NCBI RefSeq assembly: GCF_026230105.1 | Contig: NC_079476.1 | Coordinates: 12,104,709 to 12,168,708, forward strand | From: Diorhabda sublineata | Taxonomy: Eukaryota > Arthropoda > Insecta > Coleoptera > Chrysomelidae | Reading direction: 5' to 3' | DNA: 64,000 nt | Shown here: positions 21,824 through 34,943 of the stretch, piece after piece | How the letters are laid out: each line of letters begins with the position of its first letter | Numbering within the stretch: position 1 is the first letter of the stretch | Made by a program: the position numbers and the translations under genes | The notes under the pieces: model-generated | The model's input: only the letters and a program-made list of their open reading frames with translations | Databases searched by the model: none | Told to the model about the DNA's origin: nothing

Positions 21824-23541
21824 ACCGTAGATGAAGCGATGTCAAGAAGTGACCGAAGAAATTGGGAAAAAGCAATGGAACGAGAGTACGAATCATTAAT
21901 GAAAAATGAGGCATGGATTTTAGTAGACCGTCCATCAAACAAAAATGTTGTGCAAAATAAGTGGGTGTTTTGTTTAAAAAGGAATTCAAATAATGAAATA
22001 CGATATAAAGCACGGCTAGTTGCAAAGGGTTTCACACAAACCTTTGGTATAGATTATTTTGAAACTTTTTCACCTGTAGTTAGATACTCTACAATAAGAA
22101 TATTGTTTGCTTTATCTGTAGAATTAAGTTTAGATATTGACCACTTAGACGTAGAAACTGCATTTTTAAACGGAAACTTGGATGAAGAAATTTACATGGT
22201 GCAACCTGAGGGGTTTCTTTTAAAAAATAATAAAAATAAAGTATGTTTATTAAAAAAGGCTATATATGGGTTAAAACAATCCTCCAGAATTTGGAATATT
22301 AAAGTAAAAAATGTCTTAAAAGACTTAGCTTTTCAGCAATCAAGTTTTGAACCATGTAAGTATATTTTTCCAAAACAAGGACAAATTTATAATTCTAGTG
22401 GCCCTTTATGTTGTTTTTAATTTGTTCAAATTCCTCAGTTTTTAAAACCAACCTCAAACAGGAATTGTCAAAACAATTTAAAATTAAAGACTTGGGGCCA
22501 ATCAAATATTTTTTAGGTTTAAATATTGATTTTGACAAACAAAACAATATGATTAAAGTTAATCAGAGGGACTATATTTTAGAATTATTAGAGCGTTTCA
22601 AGTTAGGTGATGCTAAAACGGTTTTGACTCCTATTGAAGTCTGTTTAAAATTGAAGCCAACCACTAATGAAAAACCGAATGTACCGTATCAGAATTTAAT
22701 TGGTTCATTAATGTACTTGGCAGTCCATACAAGACCAGATATATCATTTAGTATTAGTTATTTGAGTTAATTTAATTCAAGTTTCAGTATTGAGCACTGG
22801 AAACATGCAAAACGGGTATTAAAATACTTAAAAGGGACCTTGAACAAAAGCCTAATTTTTTGTAAATCAGACAAAAATTTGTATGGTTATGTAGATGCAG
22901 ATTTCTCAAATGATATAAATGACAGGAAATCATATTCAGGATTCGTTCTAAAAATGAGTAATGCTCCAATCTCTTGGGAATCCAAGAAACAATCTTGTGT
23001 TGCACTTTCTAGTACTGAGTCCGAGTATATCGCCATTACTGAAGCATGTAAAGAAGCCATATTTGTTAGTGGTTTTTTAAATGAGTTTTGTGAGACTAAG
23101 CCCGTAATTCTTTTCAATGACAGCCAAAGTGCACAAAAATTGTTAAAAAACCCTGTTTACCATAACAGAACTAAACATATAGACACTAAGTACCATTTTG
23201 TAAGGGAAGTAATTGAAAAAAATTTGGTTGAAATTAAATACATGCCTACTGAAAAAATGGTAGCAGATCTTTTAACAAAAGTGCTGCATAATCCCAAGCA
23301 TATTTTTTGTACTAAAAATATTGGTCTAAGTTAATTGCTGGTTTAAGGGGTAGTGTTGTAAAAAATTACTGAACGTAACCCAGCAATTAAGTTGGCAAGG
23401 ATGATTATTATGTCAAAAAAAAAATGGTTACTTCCAGATTCAAGTCATTTTGTGTAGTTTTACTTCTAATATAATAAAAGTATAGAAGAACCTGTTTAAA
23501 TTTCTTTTATTTATATTATAGAAGAAACGAATATTACAACA
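21824..23541 (+). mobile_element. Copia-2 copy ii, 5'-truncated
   Basis: It has the same fusion to the Crypton flank (CCTACCGTAG) as copy i, so the truncation predates the large duplication. RT begins within VDEAMSRSDRRNWEKAMERE. The YVDD region (about 22405) is lost through the indel common to all copies. TAA at 22768 splits RT from RNase H. The C-terminal RNase H part (22840-23334, 164 codons, ending NIGLS) is open here, without copy i's extra TAG. The 3' LTR is 23354-23541, followed by CTTTA. Confidence 0.9.
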
Positions 23542-25322
23542 CTTTAAGTTTCTATCATTTCTGTTTTCAGATTCCGTAATTCTTTTTGTAATCATTAATA
23601 TGTGCGCTCGATATTTCTTGATTGCGGGATAGTATTCTGGAATTATTTCCGAATTATTTAATAGATGATTCTAGTAATGTAATTTGATGTGTGTGTAATG
23701 TTTTGATACTATTTTGATTATTAGATAAGGCTTTAATAGCTTCGTCATATCGGATTGCATCTTCTTGATCTAAATTTTTATTGCTGAGCCAATTCCGTCA
23801 AAAAGACATCGCTTCGCATGTTTTCCCCAATTGTTCTATTTCTAAAGTAATTTTATTTTCTATTATTTGAATTATGTGATAGGAGTTATCAAAGTATTCT
23901 GTGAAGTTGAATATGCTAGGATGATTTGAAAAAGCTTCGTATAGATTATCATATTGGTCCCTTAAATATAAAAGTGGTCGGTTATATTTGTAATGTCATA
24001 AACATGTATGAAAGTCTGTTTGTGTATATGTGCTGTACCTAGTCGTAAGGGTAGGAGACCAGGATTATTGTTTAGGTTGTGGAATTTGGATGCATCTAAT
24101 TCCTTCGGCGGTCCAAAAGAGGAAACTGAAATGGAAGGTGTTTTTAGTTCATTTATGTGAACAATGTCATTATGTGCTTTAAGTTTATTATGTTTAAGTA
24201 ATATTCCAGAAATTTCAACACGATTTCTGTCAAGTATTTGAGTAATTTCGAAAGACTCTAGGAAAGGTTTATCTTTTTATTTCGTTTCTTGGGATTATGC
24301 TTGTATACAATTTGACCAATTATAAATTCACTATTCGAGTCACCATTAGATCACCGTTTTTGTAGAATTTTTTTTTGTTTTATTTTAATTTTTCTTTATA
24401 AACATGATGTAATTTTGTTCGAGGATTATCTACATAGTTATTATAGAAAGTTTAGAGTATGAATATTTCGTATGGGTTTCTAGAATCTGTATGACCAAAG
24501 TCATTTTGTCAGTTTGGCAAAATTTGGTATGAAACGGCGGTAATATCCAAGAAGTCCAAGGAAACTTTGATTTCGGTTTGAGTTTTGGGAATCGGGAAGG
24601 TTTTTATTACATAAATTTTCTCGGGATTAGGTTTTACACCTCGGGGGTAATTATATGACCCAAGTATACTATAGATTTTTGAAGGAATTCGGATTTGCCG
24701 AGTTGTATCTTTGAGTTTAATTTTCTCAGTCTGTCAAATACTTGTTTAACTCTCTGTATGTGCTCTTGAAGAGAAGTAATGTAAATTAGGATATCTTCAA
24801 GGTAAATAATACAGATTTCGTCAGTAACTTCTCGTAATACATTGTCCATTACGCTTTGAAATGTGGATGGGGCATTCTTGTCCAAAAGGCATTCTCTTGA
24901 ATTGAAAGTGACATTGTGAAGAGCTAAAGGCAGTTTTGGGTACGTCTTCGGAGTCAACTTCGATTTGGTGGAAGCCACTAGCTAAATCCAAGAATGTAAA
25001 ATAGTTAGCTCTTCCCTGTCTGTCCATGATCTCGCTTATTCTTGGGATTGGATAAAGGTTTTGAATTGATTTTTCATTTAGTTTGGGTAATCTATTACCA
25101 GTCTGCATTTTTTCTTGCCGGAAGCATCTGATCGTTTTGGCACGAACCAAACAGGTGCAGAAAACGGTGAAATAGATTCTTCTTTAATATCTTCTTTCAA
25201 CATTTCTCCCATTTGTCTTTTCACTTCTCTCGATGAATTTCCGGGAACCGATAAGATTTAGTGTATATTGAACTATCGTCGATTAACATAATGTTATACA
25301 AAAGAATATCTCCCACTCTGGA
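23542..25322 (-). pseudogene. Errantivirus-type pol/env remnant (copy ii)
   Basis: It has the same content and the same RT and frame lesions as copy i (including YLED for YxDD), but lacks the 16-bp hairpin insertion. It has ILIYITS where copy i has ILIYSTS. It ends abruptly at TCTGGA (25322), where the sequence changes to the left flank of the full-length Copia-2 instead of entering Harbinger. Confidence 0.82.
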
Positions 25323-25493
25323 ATGGCAAGAGATCCATATTTACGTGACGACTTGCATTTCTATATTAAAAATACCGAACAATCGTAAAAAAACGCCACT
25401 GTCATAAATGGGATGGGCCTAAGAGAGAAGGAAATTATTGCGGACTTATCAGTTATGACGCGTCTGGCCTTTTCTTAGCTGATTTGTACTTTA
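25323..25493. other. Unique left flank of full-length Copia-2
   Basis: These 171 bp occur only once in the window. They end in CTTTA, the target duplication repeated after the 3' LTR at 29636, so they are the genuine left neighbour of the Copia-2 insertion. The plus strand opens MARDPYLRDDLHFYIKNTEQ before a stop; I do not recognise it. It may be more of the errantivirus on the minus strand or another element. Confidence 0.6.
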
Positions 25494-25679
25494 TGTTGTA
25501 AAAAATTACTGAACGTAACCCAGCAATTAAGTTGGCAGGATGATTATTATGTCAAAAAAAAATGGTTACTTTCAGATTCAAGTCATTTTGTGTAGTTTTA
25601 CTTCTAATATAATAAAAGTATAGAAGAACCTGTATAAATTTCTTTTATTTATATTATAGAAGAAACGAATATTACAACA
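25494..25679 (+). repeat. Copia-2 copy iii 5' LTR (186 bp)
   Basis: The only 5' LTR of this family that is complete in the window. The last nine bases (ATTACAACA, 25671-25679) mark the left breakpoint of the 5,496-bp tandem duplication. Confidence 0.93.
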
Positions 25680-25693
25680 GGTTATGGGCCCAG
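25680..25693 (+). other. Copia-2 primer binding site (internal tRNA-iMet fragment)
   Basis: GGTTATGGGCCCAG immediately follows the LTR. It is complementary to the anticodon stem-loop region of initiator Met tRNA, the half-tRNA primer known for Drosophila copia. A copy is at 31176-31189. Confidence 0.88.
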
Positions 25694-25784
25694 GCCAGAT
25701 TTAATAAGCTTCAGTGAATTTCAAAGTAAAGTATAAAAGCTAACCTAAAAAATAAGGCGTGCCGGCTTGGCTTGTAAAGCAGAA

Positions 25785-28700
25785 ATGGAATCTGAAAGTG
25801 TAAAGTTTACTTTCGCCAGATTAGACAACAACAATTATCAAAATTGGAAATTTAGAATTAAAATGTTGCTTACACGAGAAGGAAATTGGTCTGTTGTAGA
25901 AGAGGCAATACCAAATGAACCATCTGTTGAATGGAAACGTAAAGATGAAAAAGCACAAGCTACAATTTCATTAAGTATCGAAGACAATCAGATAGCACAC
26001 ATTTATAAATGCAAGAATGCGAAAGAAATGTGGAATGAACTGCAAAAGGTACATGAAAGAAATAATTTAAGTAACAAGTTGTATTTATTGAGGAAGCTGT
26101 ATCAGTCTAGACTTGAAAATAAACCAATGCATGAATACATTAAAGAAATACTAGAATTAGTTGAAAGACTACGAGGAGTTGGTGAGACTATTAAGGATTT
26201 CCATGTAGCTGCATTATTGTTAGGTGGATTGCCAGTTATTCCACATTAGTAACAGCATTAGATGCTAGGCCAGATGATGAATTGACTCTTGAATATGTAA
26301 AGGGAAAACTAATGGCTGAGTATAAAAGAAAAGAAGATACCAGTTCAACAGAGACGGCATTAAACACAAATAAAAAGTTTTCGAAGGAGATGAAAGAAAA
26401 AATAGAATGTTATTATTGTCATAGAAAAGGTCACTACAAAAAAGATTGTTTTTTCATGAAGAAAGACAGAAATAAGGGAAAGCAACATGCCAAAGTAACT
26501 GTTGAAGGTGATGAGTTGTCTGACTCAGTTTTTTGTTTCAATGTTTCCGGTAACAGTAAAAATAATCTAGAATGGTATATTGATTCAGGGGCTACAAGTC
26601 ACATGTCAAATAATCCAGAATTATTTATTAAATTGGACTATTCAAAGTTAAATAAAATTATAGTTGCAAATGGACAGGAAATGCAAGTCAAAGAAAAAGT
26701 AAATATTGTAAAAACGTGTGAGGAAATGAATAATTGTATAGACGTTGAGGTCATAGAAGCCCTGATATAAAAATGATAGTAAGTAAAGATTTAGCTATTG
26801 GCATAAAAATAAATGATTGTCATCAGAAAAAACAATGTGTCACTTGTATTGAAGGTAAATTAATGAGGAAATCTTTTCCTAAAAAATCAGAAAGTAAGAC
26901 GTTTAAAGTTCTTGATTTAATCCATAGTGATATATGTGGACCTATGAGAACCCCCACCGTTGGTAAAAAGAAATATTTTTTGACTTTAACTGATGATTTT
27001 TCAAGATATACCACACTTTATTTATTAGAATCTAAAGATGAAGTATATATTAAACTAAAGGAATTCATTCTAGAAGTCAAAAATATTTTTGGGGTCTATC
27101 CAAAAACATTTAGAAGTGATAATGGAGGGGAATATACAGGGGTAGCTGTGCAGAAGCTACTCAAAAGTTTTGGTATAAGCTTTCAGTCGACTGCACTATA
27201 TTGTCCAGAGCAAAATGGTGTGTCGGAGAGGAAAAATAGAACATTGATGGAATCGGCAAGGTGTATGTTATTAGATGCTAATTTACCCCATAAATATTGG
27301 GGGGAAGCAGTAACAACTGCTAACTACATTTCTAATAGACTACATACTAAAAGTAAAGAAAAGACGCCTCATGAGTTATGGGTCGGAAAGAAACCTGATT
27401 TATCATATTTCATTACATTTGGTTCTCAGGCTTTTGTTTACATTCCAAAAGAAAAAAGATCTAAACTAGAGAAAAGAGCAAAAACAGGTATTATGGTGGG
27501 ATACAGTGAAAATAATAAAGCTTATAGAATTCTAGATACAGATACAGATAAAATTATTATAAGTCGTAATGTAAAATTTAATGAATTTCTGAATCAACCT
27601 TTTAAAAATATAAATAATTGTAAGGCTGAAACTAGCGACTCAGATCCTGATTCAGCAATTACTGTTGACCTACAAACAAAAACTAAACATGGAGTGGATG
27701 ATAGTGACATAAATGAAGAAGGTGGAGGATCAAATAATAATATCAATGAAGAAGAAAATTAAATTCCAGAAGAAACTGGAGGTGAAAACTTTGAGGAAAT
27801 TAATGATCAAGAAATTGTAACCAGATCAGGAAGGGTGTCAAAGAAAAGAAATTATGAAGGTTACATTTCATACAATGTGATGAATAAGGAAACTTATAAT
27901 GAAATGCAAGATCCAAAGACCGTAGATGAAGCGATGTCAAGAAGTGACCGAAGAAATTGGGAAAAAGCAATGGAACGAGAGTACGAATCATTAATGAAAA
28001 ATGAGGCATGGATTTTAGTAGACCGTCCATCAAACAAAAATGTTGTGCAAAATAAGTGGGTGTTTTGTTTAAAAAGGAATTCAAATAATGAAATACGATA
28101 TAAAGCACGGCTAGTTGCAAAGGGTTTCACACAAACCTTTGGTATAGATTATTTTGAAACTTTTTCACCTGTAGTTAGATACTCTACAATAAGAATATTG
28201 TTTGCTTTATCTGTAGAATTAAGTTTAGATATTGACCACTTAGACGTAGAAACTGCATTTTTAAACGGAAACTTGGATGAAGAAATTTACATGGTGCAAC
28301 CTGAGGGGTTTCTTTTAAAAAATAATAAAAATAAAGTATGTTTATTAAAAAAGGCTATATATGGGTTAAAACAATCCTCCAGAATTTGGAATATTAAAGT
28401 AAAAAATGTCTTAAAAGACTTAGGTTTTCAGCAATCAAGTTTTGAACCATGTAAGTATATTTTTCCAAAACAAGGACAAATTTATAATTCTAGTGGCCCT
28501 TTATGTTGTTTTTAATTTGTTCAAATTCCTCAGTTTTTAAAACCAACCTCAAACAGGAATTGTCAAAACAATTTAAAATTAAAGACTTGGGGCCAATCAA
28601 ATATTTTTTAGGTTTAAATATTGATTTTGACAAACAAAACAATATGATTAAAGTTAATCAGAGGACTATATTTTAGAATTATTAGAGTGTTTCAAGTTAG

Positions 28701-29428
28701 GTGATGCTAAAACGGTTTTGACTCCTATTGAAGTCTGTTTAAAATTGAAGCCAACCACTAATGAAAAACCGAATGTACCGTATCAGAATTTAATTGGTTC
28801 ATTAATGTACTTGGCAGTCCATACAAGACCAGATATATCATTTAGTATTAGTTATTTGAGTTAATTTAATTCAAGTTTCAGTATTGAGCACTGGAAACAT
28901 GCAAAACGGGTATTAAAATACTTAAAAGGGACCTTGAACAAAAGCCTAATTTTTTGTAAATCAGACAAAAATTTGTATGGTTATGTAGATGCAGATTTCT
29001 CAAATGATATAAATGACAGGAAATCATATTCAGGATTCGTTCTAAAAATGAGTAATGCTCCAATCTCTTGGGAATCCAAGAAACAATCTTGTGTTGCACT
29101 TTCTAGTACTGAGTCCGAGTATATCGCCATTACTGAAGCATGTAAAGAAGCCATATTTGTTAGTGGTTTTTTAAATGAGTTTTGTGAGACTAAGCCCGTA
29201 ATTCTTTTCAATGACAGCCAAAGTGCACAAAAATTGTTAAAAAACCCTGTTTACCATAACAGAACTAAACATATAGACACTAAGTACCATTTTGTAAGGG
29301 AAGTAATTGAAAAAAATTTGGTTGAAATTAAATACATGCCTACTGAAAAAATGGTAGCAGATCTTTTAACAAAAGTGCTGCATAATCCCAAGCATATTTT
29401 TTGTACTAAAAATATTGGTCTAAGTTAA
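25785..29428 (+). pseudogene. Copia-2 copy iii Gag-Pol, defective
   Basis: Gag starts at ATG 25785 (MESESVKFTFARLDNNNYQN). Frame shifts near 26240. It carries an intact zinc knuckle CYYCHRKGHYKKDC and the protease motif YIDSGATSH. A deletion near 26770 removes the region between protease and the integrase zinc finger. The integrase triad is visible: HSDICGPM, FRSDNGGEY, NGVSERKNR. An in-frame TAA at 27760 precedes RT (ARLVAKGFTQ, ETAFLNG). The YVDD box is lost near 28510 with a frame change. A one-base loss near 28664 (GAGGACT against GAGGGACT) is shared only with copy iv. TAA at 28862 precedes RNase H (28934-29428, open, YGYVDADFSND to NIGLS). Confidence 0.9.
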
Positions 29429-29447
29429 TTGCTGGTTTAAGGGGTAG

Positions 29448-29635
29448 TGTTGTAAAAAATTACTGAACGTAACCCAGCAATTAAGTTGGCAAGGATGATT
29501 ATTATGTCAAAAAAAAAATGGTTACTTCCAGATTCAAGTCATTTTGTGTAGTTTTACTTCTAATATAATAAAAGTATAGAAGAACCTGTTTAAATTTCTT
29601 TTATTTATATTATAGAAGAAACGAATATTACAACA
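29448..29635 (+). repeat. Copia-2 copy iii 3' LTR
   Basis: 188 bp, followed by target duplication CTTTA (29636-29640) that matches 25489-25493. Confidence 0.92.
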
Positions 29636-31166
29636 CTTTAAGTTTCTATCATTTCTGTTTTCAGATTCCGTAATTCTTTTTGTAATCATTAATATGTGCG
29701 CTCGATATTTCTTGATTTAGGGATAGTATTCTGGAATTATTTCCGAATTATTTAATAGATGATTCTAGTAATGTAATTTGATGTGTGTGTAATGTTTTGA
29801 TACTATTTTGATTATTAGATAAGGCTTTAATAGCTTCGTCATATCGGATTGCATCTTCTTGATCTAAATTTTTATTGCTGAGCCAATTCCGTCAAAAAGA
29901 CATCGCTTCGCATGTTTTCCCCAATTGTTCTATTTCTAAAGTAATTTTATTTTCTATTATTTGAATTATGTGATAGGAGTTATCAAAGTATTCTGTGAAG
30001 TTGAATATGCTAGGATGATTTGAAAAAGCTTCGTATAGATTATCATATTGGTCCCTTAAATATAAAAGTGGTCGGTTATATTTGTAATGTCATAAACATG
30101 TATGAAAGTCTGTTTGTATATGTGCTGTACCTAGTAAGGGTAGGAGACCAGGATTATTGTTTAGGTTGTGGAATTTGGATGCATCTAATTCCTTCGGCGG
30201 TCCAAAAGAGGAAACTGAAATGGAAGGTGTTTTTAGTTCATTTATGTGAACAATGTCATTATGTGCTTTAAGTTTATTATGTTTAAGCAATTTTCCAGAA
30301 ATTTCAACACGATTTCTGTCAAGTATTTGAGTAATTTCGAAAGACTCTAGGAAAGGTTTATCTTTTTATTTCGTTTCTTGGGATTATGCTTGTATACAAT
30401 TTGACCAATTATAAATTCACTATTCGAGTCACCATTAGATCACCGTTTTTGTAGAATTTTTTTTTGTTTTATTTTAATTTTTCTTTATAAACATGATGTA
30501 ATTTTGTTCGAGGATTATCTACATAGTTATTATAGAAAGTTTAGAGTATGAATATTTCGTATGGGTTTCTAGAATCTGTATGACCAAAGTCATTTTGTCA
30601 GTTTGGCAAAATTTGGTATGAAACGGCGGTAATATCCAAGAAGTCCAAGGAAACTTTGATTTCGGTTTGAGTTTTGGGAATCGGGAAGGTTTTTATTACA
30701 TAAATTTTCTCGGGATTAGGTTTTACACCTCGGGGGTAATTATATGACCCAAGTATACTATAGATTTTTGAAGGAATTCGGATTTGCCGAGTTGTATCTT
30801 TGAGTTTAATTTTCTCAGTCTGTCAAATACTTGTTTAACTCTCTGTATGTGCTCTTGAAGAGAAGTAATGTAAATTAGGATATCTTCAAGGTAAATAATA
30901 CAGATTTCGTCAGTAAGTTCTCGTAATACATTGTCCATTACGCTTTGAAATGTGGATGGGGCATTCTTGTCCAAAAGGCATTCTCTTGAATTGAAAGTGA
31001 CATTGTGAAGAGCTAAAGGCAGTTTTGGGTACGTCTTCGGAGTCAACTTCGATTTGGTGGAAGCCACTAGCTAAATCCAAGAATGTAAAATAGTTAGCTC
31101 TTCCCTGTCTGTCCATGATCTCGCTTATTCTTGGGATTGGATAAAGGTTTTGAATTGATTTTTCAT
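29636..31166 (-). pseudogene. Errantivirus-type pol/env remnant (copy iii)
   Basis: Env N-terminal and RT segments as in the other copies, with the RT cut at the tandem junction (TTTTTCAT, 31166), so the upstream RT part is missing. Small deletions near 30117 and 30136 relative to copies i and ii are shared with copy iv. The env frame with NNNPGLLPLLGTAHI is open for 66 codons (30290-30090). The YLED box is present. Confidence 0.82.
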
Positions 31167-31280
31167 ATTACAACAGGTTATGGGCCCAGGCCAGATTTAA
31201 TAAGCTTCAGTGAATTTCAAAGTAAAGTATAAAAGCTAACCTAAAAAATAAGGCGTGCCGGCTTGGCTTGTAAAGCAGAA

Positions 31281-34200
31281 ATGGAATCTGAAAGTGTAAA
31301 GTTTACTTTCGCCAGATTAGACAACAACAATTATCAAAATTGGAAATTTAGAATTAAAATGTTGCTTACACGAGAAGGAAATTGGTCTGTTGTAGAAGAG
31401 GCAATACCAAATGAACCATCTGTTGAATGGAAACGTAAAGATGAAAAAGCACAAGCTACAATTTCATTAAGTATCGAAGACAATCAGATAGCACACATTT
31501 ATAAATGCAAGAATGCGAAAGAAATGTGGAATGAACTGCAAAAGGTACATGAAAGAAATAATTTAAGTAACAAGTTGTATTTATTGAGGAAGCTGTATCA
31601 GTCTAGACTTGAAAATAAACCAATGCATGAATACATTAAAGAAATACTAGAATTAGTTGAAAGACTACGAGGAGTTGGTGAGACTATTAAGGATTTCCAT
31701 GTAGCTGCATTATTGTTAGGTGGATTGCCAGTTATTCCACATTAGTAACAGCATTAGATGCTAGGCCAGATGATGAATTGACTCTTGAATATGTAAAGGG
31801 AAAACTAATGGCTGAGTATAAAAGAAAAGAAGATACCAGTTCAACAGAGACGGCATTAAACACAAATAAAAAGTTTTCGAAGGAGATGAAAGAAAAAATA
31901 GAATGTTATTATTGTCATAGAAAAGGTCACTACAAAAAAGATTGTTTTTTCATGAAGAAAGACAGAAATAAGGGAAAGCAACATGCCAAAGTAACTGTTG
32001 AAGGTGATGAGTTGTCTGACTCAGTTTTTTGTTTCAATGTTTCCGGTAACAGTAAAAATAATCTAGAATGGTATATTGATTCAGGGGCTACAAGTCACAT
32101 GTCAAATAATCCAGAATTATTTATTAAATTGGACTATTCAAAGTTAAATAAAATTATAGTTGCAAATGGACAGGAAATGCAAGTCAAAGAAAAAGTAAAT
32201 ATTGTAAAAACGTGTGAGGAAATGAATAATTGTATAGACGTTGAGGTCATAGAAGCCCTGATATAAAAATGATAGTAAGTAAAGATTTAGCTATTGGCAT
32301 AAAAATAAATGATTGTCATCAGAAAAAACAATGTGTCACTTGTATTGAAGGTAAATTAATGAGGAAATCTTTTCCTAAAAAATCAGAAAGTAAGACGTTT
32401 AAAGTTCTTGATTTAATCCATAGTGATATATGTGGACCTATGAGAACCCCTACTGTTGGTAAAAAGAAATATTTTTTGACTTTAACTGATGATTTTTCAA
32501 GATATACCACACTTTATTTATTAGAATCTAAAGATGAAGTATATATTAAACTAAAGGAATTCATTCTAGAAGTCAAAAATATTTTTGGGGTCTATCCAAA
32601 AACATTTAGAAGTGATAATGGAGGGGAATATACAGGGGTAGCTGTGCAGAAGCTACTCAAAAGTTTTGGTATAAGCTTTCAGTCGACTGCACTATATTGT
32701 CCAGAGCAAAATGGTGTGTCGGAGAGGAAAAATAGAACATTGATGGAATCGGCAAGGTGTATGTTATTAGATGCTAATTTACCCCATAAATATTGGGGGG
32801 AAGCAGTAACAACTGCTAACTACATTTCTAATAGACTACATACTAAAAGTAAAGAAAAGACGCCTCATGAGTTATGGGTCGGAAAGAAACCTGATTTATC
32901 ATATTTCATTACATTTGGTTCTCAGGCTTTTGTTTACATTCCAAAAGAAAAAAGATCTAAACTAGAGAAAAGAGCAAAAACAGGTATTATGGTGGGATAC
33001 AGTGAAAATAATAAAGCTTATAGAATTCTAGATACAGATACAGATAAAATTATTATAAGTCGTAATGTAAAATTTAATGAATTTCTGAATCAACCTTTTA
33101 AAAATATAAATAATTGTAAGGCTGAAACTAGCGACTCAGATCCTGATTCAGCAATTACTGTTGACCTACAAACAAAAACTAAACATGGAGTGGATGATAG
33201 TGACATAAATGAAGAAGGTGGAGGATCAAATAATAATATCAATGAAGAAGAAAATTAAATTCCAGAAGAAACTGGAGGTGAAAACTTTGAGGAAATTAAT
33301 GATCAAGAAATTGTAACCAGATCAGGAAGGGTGTCAAAGAAAAGAAATTATGAAGGTTACATTTCATACAATGTGATGAATAAGGAAACTTATAATGAAA
33401 TGCAAGATCCAAAGACCGTAGATGAAGCGATGTCAAGAAGTGACCGAAGAAATTGGGAAAAAGCAATGGAACGAGAGTACGAATCATTAATGAAAAATGA
33501 GGCATGGATTTTAGTAGACCGTCCATCAAACAAAAATGTTGTGCAAAATAAGTGGGTGTTTTGTTTAAAAAGGAATTCAAATAATGAAATACGATATAAA
33601 GCACGGCTAGTTGCAAAGGGTTTCACACAAACCTTTGGTATAGATTATTTTGAAACTTTTTCACCTGTAGTTAGATACTCTACAATAAGAATATTGTTTG
33701 CTTTATCTGTAGAATTAAGTTTAGATATTGACCACTTAGACGTAGAAACTGCATTTTTAAACGGAAACTTGGATGAAGAAATTTACATGGTGCAACCTGA
33801 GGGGTTTCTTTTAAAAAATAATAAAAATAAAGTATGTTTATTAAAAAAGGCTATATATGGGTTAAAACAATCCTCCAGAATTTGGAATATTAAAGTAAAA
33901 AATGTCTTAAAAGACTTAGGTTTTCAGCAATCAAGTTTTGAACCATGTAAGTATATTTTTCCAAAACAAGGACAAATTTATAATTCTAGTGGCCCTTTAT
34001 GTTGTTTTTAATTTGTTCAAATTCCTCAGTTTTTAAAACCAACCTCAAACAGGAATTGTCAAAACAATTTAAAATTAAAGACTTGGGGCCAATCAAATAT
34101 TTTTTAGGTTTAAATATTGATTTTGACAAACAAAACAATATGATTAAAGTTAATCAGAGGACTATATTTTAGAATTATTAGAGCGTTTCAAGTTAGGTGA

Positions 34201-34924
34201 TGCTAAAACGGTTTTGACTCCTATTGAAGTCTGTTTAAAATTGAAGCCAACCACTAATGAAAAACCGAATGTACCGTATCAGAATTTAATTGGTTCATTA
34301 ATGTACTTGGCAGTCCATACAAGACCAGATATATCATTTAGTATTAGTTATTTGAGTTAATTTAATTCAAGTTTCAGTATTGAGCACTGGAAACATGCAA
34401 AACGGGTATTAAAATACTTAAAAGGGACCTTGAACAAAAGCCTAATTTTTTGTAAATCAGACAAAAATTTGTATGGTTATGTAGATGCAGATTTCTCAAA
34501 TGATATAAATGACAGGAAATCATATTCAGGATTCGTTCTAAAAATGAGTAATGCTCCAATCTCTTGGGAATCCAAGAAACAATCTTGTGTTGCACTTTCT
34601 AGTACTGAGTCCGAGTATATCGCCATTACTGAAGCATGTAAAGAAGCCATATTTGTTAGTGGTTTTTTAAATGAGTTTTGTGAGACTAAGCCCGTAATTC
34701 TTTTCAATGACAGCCAAAGTGCACAAAAATTGTTAAAAAACCCTGTTTACCATAACAGAACTAAACATATAGACACTAAGTACCATTTTGTAAGGGAAGT
34801 AATTGAAAAAAATTTGGTTGAAATTAAATACATGCCTACTGAAAAAATGGTAGCAGATCTTTTAACAAAAGTGCTGCATAATCCCAAGCATATTTTTTGT
34901 ACTAAAAATATTGGTCTAAGTTAA
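31281..34924 (+). pseudogene. Copia-2 copy iv Gag-Pol, defective
   Basis: Gag, zinc knuckle, protease, integrase, RT and RNase H segments sit exactly 5,496 bp from those of copy iii with the same breaks. It is very unlikely to give a functional polyprotein. RNase H (34430-34924) is the longest open C-terminal piece. Confidence 0.9.
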
Positions 34925-34943
34925 TTGCTGGTTTAAGGGGTAG

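Larger units (their letters stand above)
25494..29635 (+). mobile_element. Copia-2 copy iii, full-length LTR retrotransposon
   Basis: The 4.14-kb element has 186- and 188-bp LTRs (TGTTG to CAACA), target duplication CTTTA on both sides, a tRNA-iMet internal-fragment primer site and a TTAAGGGGTAG polypurine tract. The LTRs differ at about four positions (such as GGCAGG/GGCAAGG and TGTATAAA/TGTTTAAA), indicating moderate age. It sits antisense in an errantivirus env segment. Coding lesions make it non-autonomous. Confidence 0.94.
25671..31166. repeat. 5,496-bp tandem duplication, first unit
   Basis: From the last nine bases of the Copia-2 5' LTR to TTTTTCAT in the errantivirus RT. The following unit (31167-36662) is the same length and nearly identical; I noticed only a few substitutions (for example CCCCACCGTTGG/CCCTACTGTTGG and GAGTGTTTC/GAGCGTTTC). 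The junction has a 2-bp microhomology (AT). Confidence 0.93.

Noticed and set aside
30020..30271. Plus-strand frames of 83 codons within the errantivirus remnant (also at 35516)
   Set aside because: They are antisense to the env-like frame with NNNPGLLPLLGTAHI and are simply duplicated with it.
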